DNA of 25,283 nucleotides from a virus. Below the pieces are notes generated by a model. That model made no database searches, was not told where the DNA came from, and saw only the letters and a program-made list of their open reading frames with translations. The DNA lies in the IMG/VR virus record IMGVR_UViG_3300020185_000241, positions 1-25,283 of that record; one strand, given 5' to 3'. A program made the position numbers and the translations under genes. Positions 22,368 to 25,283 of this stretch are shown here, in pieces (the first letter of the stretch is position 1; the number at the start of each line of letters is the position of its first letter).

Positions 22368-23675
22368 GTTTCTTCTTTTATATGGTGTTAAACTTTTTAT
22401 ATAATCAGTTGGATCAGATATTGATTCTAAATCTGATTCCTTAAAAGAGAATGACATTGCATTTTTTCCCCTGTAGTTTAATTTTGCAACTGAATAAAGG
22501 TATTCACCATCTTTGGTTTCTAAATTTTCAGGTTTATTAATGTAAACATCTTCAATTTGACCAATATATTTATCTCGGTTTTTAGGTTGTACAAAATCAC
22601 CTATTTTAAATTTGGGGGATTGATTTTCTTCAAATAGCTTACCTTCAGATAAACCTATTTTATCAAATTGATCGGAAGTTAGAACATCAAACTCATAATC
22701 TTCAAATCCCCCACCACCATAAAATATACCTGATATTGCCACAGCAATGTCATCTCTTAATTCTTTTGAACTAGCATTTAAAGTTTTTACTGCTTTAACA
22801 TATCTCTTAAAGGTATCCATAGTGTCATCAGGCACATCTTTAAAATCAGCATCAACACCACCAGCATCAATCACACCATCATTTCCTACTTCAACTTCCC
22901 CAGCTGCCCATTCTGACCAATAGTCTTTTAAGTTGTCTTCTTTTAATAGCTTACCTTCCTCAAAATATTCTCTATCCCCATATTCTCCACTAGACATCCA
23001 CATTAAAACAACATCTAAACCATACTTTTTAGTCATATTGTTTAATATAGCTACATCTTGGTCATTGTCATTTAATTGACCCAAAGGAGAATTAGGGTCA
23101 TCTATGTCATATTTATTTTCTTTTAATAGCTTACCTTCAGCTAAACTCTTATACATTTTCATAGCTTCTTCAGCCGATACTTCTTCTTCTTGAAAACTAC
23201 CTTGATCAAAATCTTTAAAATCAACACCCATTTCTAAACGATTATCTTCATCATCGAAATATAATTGATCGAAACCAATTTCATTTTCTTCTCTATCCTC
23301 CGAATTTACTAACTGGTACATATAACCAGTTTTTCCGTTATCATATTCAACGTTAGTAGTATAAAGAGTATATCCTTGTTCTTCGTTTTCTTTTAATAGC
23401 TTATTTTCATCTACATCATGTGATACAATAAACTCACCTACTTTTGCACCTGCTATTACTTTTTTTATTTGAGCTAAATCTGCGTTTTTAAAATCCATCC
23501 CAAATTCTCCTCTATTAGTGAATTTAATACCTTTATCTTTTAAAGCCTGTCTTACTATTTTAGTATCTTCTTTGGCTTTATCACTTGTTCCTTTTCTTAT
23601 GATAGCACCACTATATTTTTCTTCTTTTAAAAGCTTGTTTTCAGCTAAATATTTTCTTAAATCGAAATTGTCCAT
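22365..23675 (-). CDS. CTS-tagged polyprotein-like protein with five leader repeats
   Basis: This 436-residue acidic protein starts MDNFDLRKYLAENKLLKEEK. The second half of this leader recurs inside it: ENKLLKEN ending at E96, EGKLLKEN at E186, EGKLLKED at E246 and EGKLFEEN at E350. Each copy ends in LxE, the T4 gp21 cleavage consensus, and most have a further (L/F)xE just before. Cutting there would give segments of roughly 78, 90, 60, 103 and 87 residues that do not look alike. The last, KFKIGDFVQPKNRDKYIGQI, resembles a small SH3-like barrel; the second is strongly acidic. It looks like five small internal proteins fused head to tail. Cleavage is inference; an alternative is uncut repeats serving as flexible linkers. 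Confidence 0.82.
   Translation of the reverse strand: MDNFDLRKYLAENKLLKEEKYSGAIIRKGTSDKAKEDTKIVRQALKDKGIKFTNRGEFGMDFKNADLAQIKKVIAGAKVGEFIVSHDVDENKLLKENEEQGYTLYTTNVEYDNGKTGYMYQLVNSEDREENEIGFDQLYFDDEDNRLEMGVDFKDFDQGSFQEEEVSAEEAMKMYKSLAEGKLLKENKYDIDDPNSPLGQLNDNDQDVAILNNMTKKYGLDVVLMWMSSGEYGDREYFEEGKLLKEDNLKDYWSEWAAGEVEVGNDGVIDAGGVDADFKDVPDDTMDTFKRYVKAVKTLNASSKELRDDIAVAISGIFYGGGGFEDYEFDVLTSDQFDKIGLSEGKLFEENQSPKFKIGDFVQPKNRDKYIGQIEDVYINKPENLETKDGEYLYSVAKLNYRGKNAMSFSFKESDLESISDPTDYIKSLTPYKRRN
22626..23403 (-). repeat. four internal leader repeats in the polyprotein gene
   Basis: Junction codons lie at 23388-23402, 23118-23132, 22938-22952 and 22626-22640. The first three contain an identical 16-base plus-strand sequence ttcttttaatagctta; two of them share 21 bases. 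The fourth shares 14 bases (cttcaaatagctta, 22628-22641) with the leader of the next gene (22302-22315). The DNA-level identity points to recent or conserved copying of the leader. Confidence 0.9.
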
Positions 23676-23689
23676 TTTATTTTATTTTA
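23632..23689. repeat. 58-bp leader cassette copy B (start of the polyprotein gene)
   Basis: The TTTTA units and the first codons of the polyprotein gene. 56 of 58 positions match copy A and 50 of 58 match copy C. The spacer to the upstream gene continues as one TTTTTA unit. Confidence 0.95.
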
Positions 23690-23692
23690 TTT

Positions 23693-24025
23693 TTATTGTT
23701 CTGGTATAATAAATGAGCCTATGATATCATCTTCTTTTCTTTTAAAAGTTACTTTTCCATATTCTGGTATTTGTAAAGAAATTGGTGAAGTTGTAAGAGC
23801 TTGAAGTGTTGCTCTAAATTGATCAGCATTATCATAATTTTCAGAATCTCCATATTCCTCTCCATCCAATACTAGTGTTTCAATATCACCAGGGGCACCT
23901 TCAAAAGTATCACCTCCCTCAAGGTACATTTGGAAGGCATTTTTAAGGTATTCTACAGCGACAGAATTTTCTTCTTTAAATAGCCTACCTTCAGCTAAAT
24001 ATTTTTTTAAATCAAAGTTGTTCAT
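23693..24025 (-). CDS. CTS-tagged small acidic protein
   Basis: This 110-residue protein begins MNNFDLKKYLAEGRLFKEEN, a diverged copy of the leader in the next two genes, with a possible cleavage after LAE12 (the second LxE is changed to FKE). The body (VEYLKNAFQMYLEGGDTFEG, PEYGKVTFKRKEDDIIGSFI) is small, acidic and mixed helix-strand; no family is recognised. It would be a single-domain member of the packaged set, comparable in size to one segment of the polyprotein. It follows a long TTTTA tract and precedes the polyprotein gene by 17 bases. Confidence 0.75.
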   Translation of the reverse strand: MNNFDLKKYLAEGRLFKEENSVAVEYLKNAFQMYLEGGDTFEGAPGDIETLVLDGEEYGDSENYDNADQFRATLQALTTSPISLQIPEYGKVTFKRKEDDIIGSFIIPEQ

Positions 24026-24039
24026 TTTATTTTATTTTA
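23982..24039. repeat. 58-bp leader cassette copy C (start of the 110-residue gene)
   Basis: The most diverged of the three copies, 50 of 58 positions matching copy B. Most changes are in the leader codons; the TTTTA part is unchanged. Confidence 0.93.
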
Positions 24040-24069
24040 GTTTATTTTATTTTATTTTATTTTATTTTA
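24025..24069. repeat. TTTTA pentanucleotide tract, nine units
   Basis: Forty-five bases made of nine TTTTA units, with a single T-to-G change at 24040. On the coding strand it reads TAAAA repeats, running from the stop codon of the 152-residue gene (TAA at 24069-24067) to the ATG of the next gene. Shorter versions (three to four units) precede the other two leader-cassette genes. Confidence 0.97.
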
Positions 24070-24525
24070 TACTACTTCTTCAGTATCTGAAACTTCTACA
24101 TCTATGTCATCAGTTGAAATATCTTCTGAACCCTCAACATCGGCGGCTTCAGTATCATCTACTTTGCTACCATTTCTTAATAATCTTGCAATTGCTTTTG
24201 TAGCACTTTCCATTTCTGGAAGGTTTAATAGATAGTATTTTTTACCTGATACTTCCGCTATCCAACTTCTTGTATGGTAAATTAAATATATAAATTCATC
24301 ATTAAGAAATACTACACGAAATGTAGTTGGTTTTGGAGCAACCCAATCAATACTATCAATAAATTTGCCATAATCAGATGTTAATAAATCAACTATAACA
24401 TCTTTTAATGCTGGGAAGGCAGTTAATTCTTCATATTCAACAGCACTTACTTCGGCTTTATTAAATGAAGATAGTGCCTGTGGGGCAATTTTTTTTATTT
24501 TTGCTATTAATTCGGATTTAGTCAT
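24067..24525 (-). CDS. conserved protein of unknown function, probably structural
   Basis: This 152-residue protein has a helical start (MTKSELIAKIKKIAPQALSS), a central block LKDVIVDLLTSDYGKFIDSI with DWVAPKPTTFRVVFLNDEF, then SWIAEVSGKKYYLLNLPEME. These are features I recall from conserved T4-like phage proteins encoded near virion genes. The C-terminus is a long acidic Asp/Glu/Ser tail. No enzymatic motif is seen. The start overlaps the upstream stop by one base (TAATG), so it is coupled to that gene, and its stop codon is part of the TTTTA tract. Confidence 0.68.
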   Translation of the reverse strand: MTKSELIAKIKKIAPQALSSFNKAEVSAVEYEELTAFPALKDVIVDLLTSDYGKFIDSIDWVAPKPTTFRVVFLNDEFIYLIYHTRSWIAEVSGKKYYLLNLPEMESATKAIARLLRNGSKVDDTEAADVEGSEDISTDDIDVEVSDTEEVV

Positions 24526-25271
24526 TATTTTTTAGGTTTTTTTTCGGCTTTCAACATAGCTATTGCTTTTTTAATTTTAGCTTGTTGGTCCATAGGAAGT
24601 TTTTCTAATCTATCTTCTTCTTTAGCTTTAGCCCATTCTTCTTCAGACATACCCTCACTCATTTCTCTTCTAGCTTGGTTAATCCAAGCATTAGCTGCAC
24701 CTTCTCCCCCATCAATAGTTTTAACTTTTACCCCGTTTTTAAATATATCATATACTCCTGGGTTTATAAATTTTTTGGTAAATATTTTATCTTTTGGGTT
24801 TGGTTCAGATTTTTCATATCCCATAGGATCACTAAACATTCCTATCTCGTCAATTGCTTCTTCTTCAGCCGCAATATTTACCATAGCATCGATTGCTGGT
24901 TCTTTTAACTCAAAATCTAGATAATGTTTAGCCCCTGAAATCATATTTTTAGCAGTGACAATTTTTGATTGCCACCAATGTGGAAAATCTACTTCACCAC
25001 CCACATTTTCTAGATCATCCATCATTTGATATAATTCCATAGAATATTTTCCGATTTTATATAAATCGCCTTTTAACATTCCTGGTTCATTATCTTGATG
25101 ACCAAGATCCATATCTTCTTGCATCATGTCCATATCATCATCTTCCATATCAAGATTTTCGAGAGTACCTTCTAATGTAACATCGTATCTATTTGAACTT
25201 GTACCAAAATCTAAAGCACCATAAGCATCTAATCTTCTATATTCACCTGGGAAGTTATTTCTAAAGATCAT
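24525..25271 (-). CDS. probable virion or core protein; start may lie beyond the window
   Basis: This is 248 residues from the ATG at 25271, but the frame stays open to the window edge (four more codons), so the true start may lie outside. An acidic Met/Asp-rich stretch (MEDDDMDMMQEDMDLG) precedes a helical domain PGMLKGDLYKIGKYSMELYQ with DFPHWWQSKIVTAKNMISGA and KHYLDFE, a pattern I remember in marine phage structural proteins. The C-terminal part (KFINPGVYDIFKNGVKVKTI, GGEGAANAWINQARRE) may be a separate small domain. The end is basic (EKKPKK). Function unknown; the context suggests a virion component. Confidence 0.68.
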   Translation of the reverse strand: MIFRNNFPGEYRRLDAYGALDFGTSSNRYDVTLEGTLENLDMEDDDMDMMQEDMDLGHQDNEPGMLKGDLYKIGKYSMELYQMMDDLENVGGEVDFPHWWQSKIVTAKNMISGAKHYLDFELKEPAIDAMVNIAAEEEAIDEIGMFSDPMGYEKSEPNPKDKIFTKKFINPGVYDIFKNGVKVKTIDGGEGAANAWINQARREMSEGMSEEEWAKAKEEDRLEKLPMDQQAKIKKAIAMLKAEKKPKK

Positions 25272-25283
25272 TTTAGCTTGATC

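Noticed and set aside
24025-24069. TTTTA tract as a CRISPR-like array
   Set aside because: Units are 5 bases with no spacers; it is a simple microsatellite between two genes.
24018-24203. Plus-strand 61-codon frame of Phe/Leu/Tyr residues
   Set aside because: It is the translation of the TTTTA tract and the complement of an acidic coding region.
1-25283. Integrated prophage or mobile element
   Set aside because: No integrase, attachment-site repeat, insertion sequence or bacterial flanking genes are seen; all genes fit a lytic T4-like genome.

Overview
The window is a 25-kb stretch of an AT-rich tailed-phage genome of the T4-like (myovirus) type. Every credible gene is on the minus strand, so transcription runs from the right end to the left. 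The gene order terminase large subunit, portal, core proteins, prohead protease, scaffold, major capsid protein, neck and tail-terminator proteins is the T4 morphogenesis order (17-20-67/68 position-21-22-23-13-14-15), and each landmark has recognisable motifs. A marine Bacteroidetes host is plausible: most starts have an A-rich leader with no Shine-Dalgarno sequence, and the gp15-like protein carries a C-terminal ArfB-like module of a kind I associate with marine flavobacterial phages. This host call is inference.

Layout from right to left. (1) 25271-20070: a run of proposed virion and internal-head proteins. Three consecutive genes start with nearly the same 58-bp cassette, coding for a peptide like MDNFDLRKYLAENKLLKE that resembles a T4 capsid-targeting sequence. 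The 436-residue protein carries four further internal copies of the second half of this peptide and looks like a string of small packaged proteins. (2) 20045-18229: fibre-like or decoration proteins and a small cupin-like protein. (3) 18109-15217: an auxiliary-metabolism-like block with an FAD-dependent dehydrogenase, a sugar-isomerase-type cupin and a NadR/AAA_28-type P-loop kinase. (4) 15189-12685: a coiled-coil protein, a membrane-anchored protein and the terminase. (5) 12657-7356: portal, three lysine-rich proteins in the position of T4 gp67/gp68, and the prohead protease. (6) 7159-4384: scaffold and major capsid protein, bounded by two very similar GAAA-tetraloop terminators. (7) 4096-1: PhoH, a small beta-rich protein, gp13-like and gp14-like neck proteins, and a gp15-like tail terminator with a C-terminal ArfB-like extension after a threefold 30-bp tandem repeat. 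This last gene runs off the left edge.

The proposed unifying system is that the prohead protease (7955-7356) would process the scaffold, the capsid protein and a large set of proteins whose leaders end in (L/I)xE. Among these are the CTS-tagged family and the apparent polyprotein, which could be packaged in the head and released by cleavage. The leaders and repeats are seen directly; the packaging, cleavage and delivery are inference.
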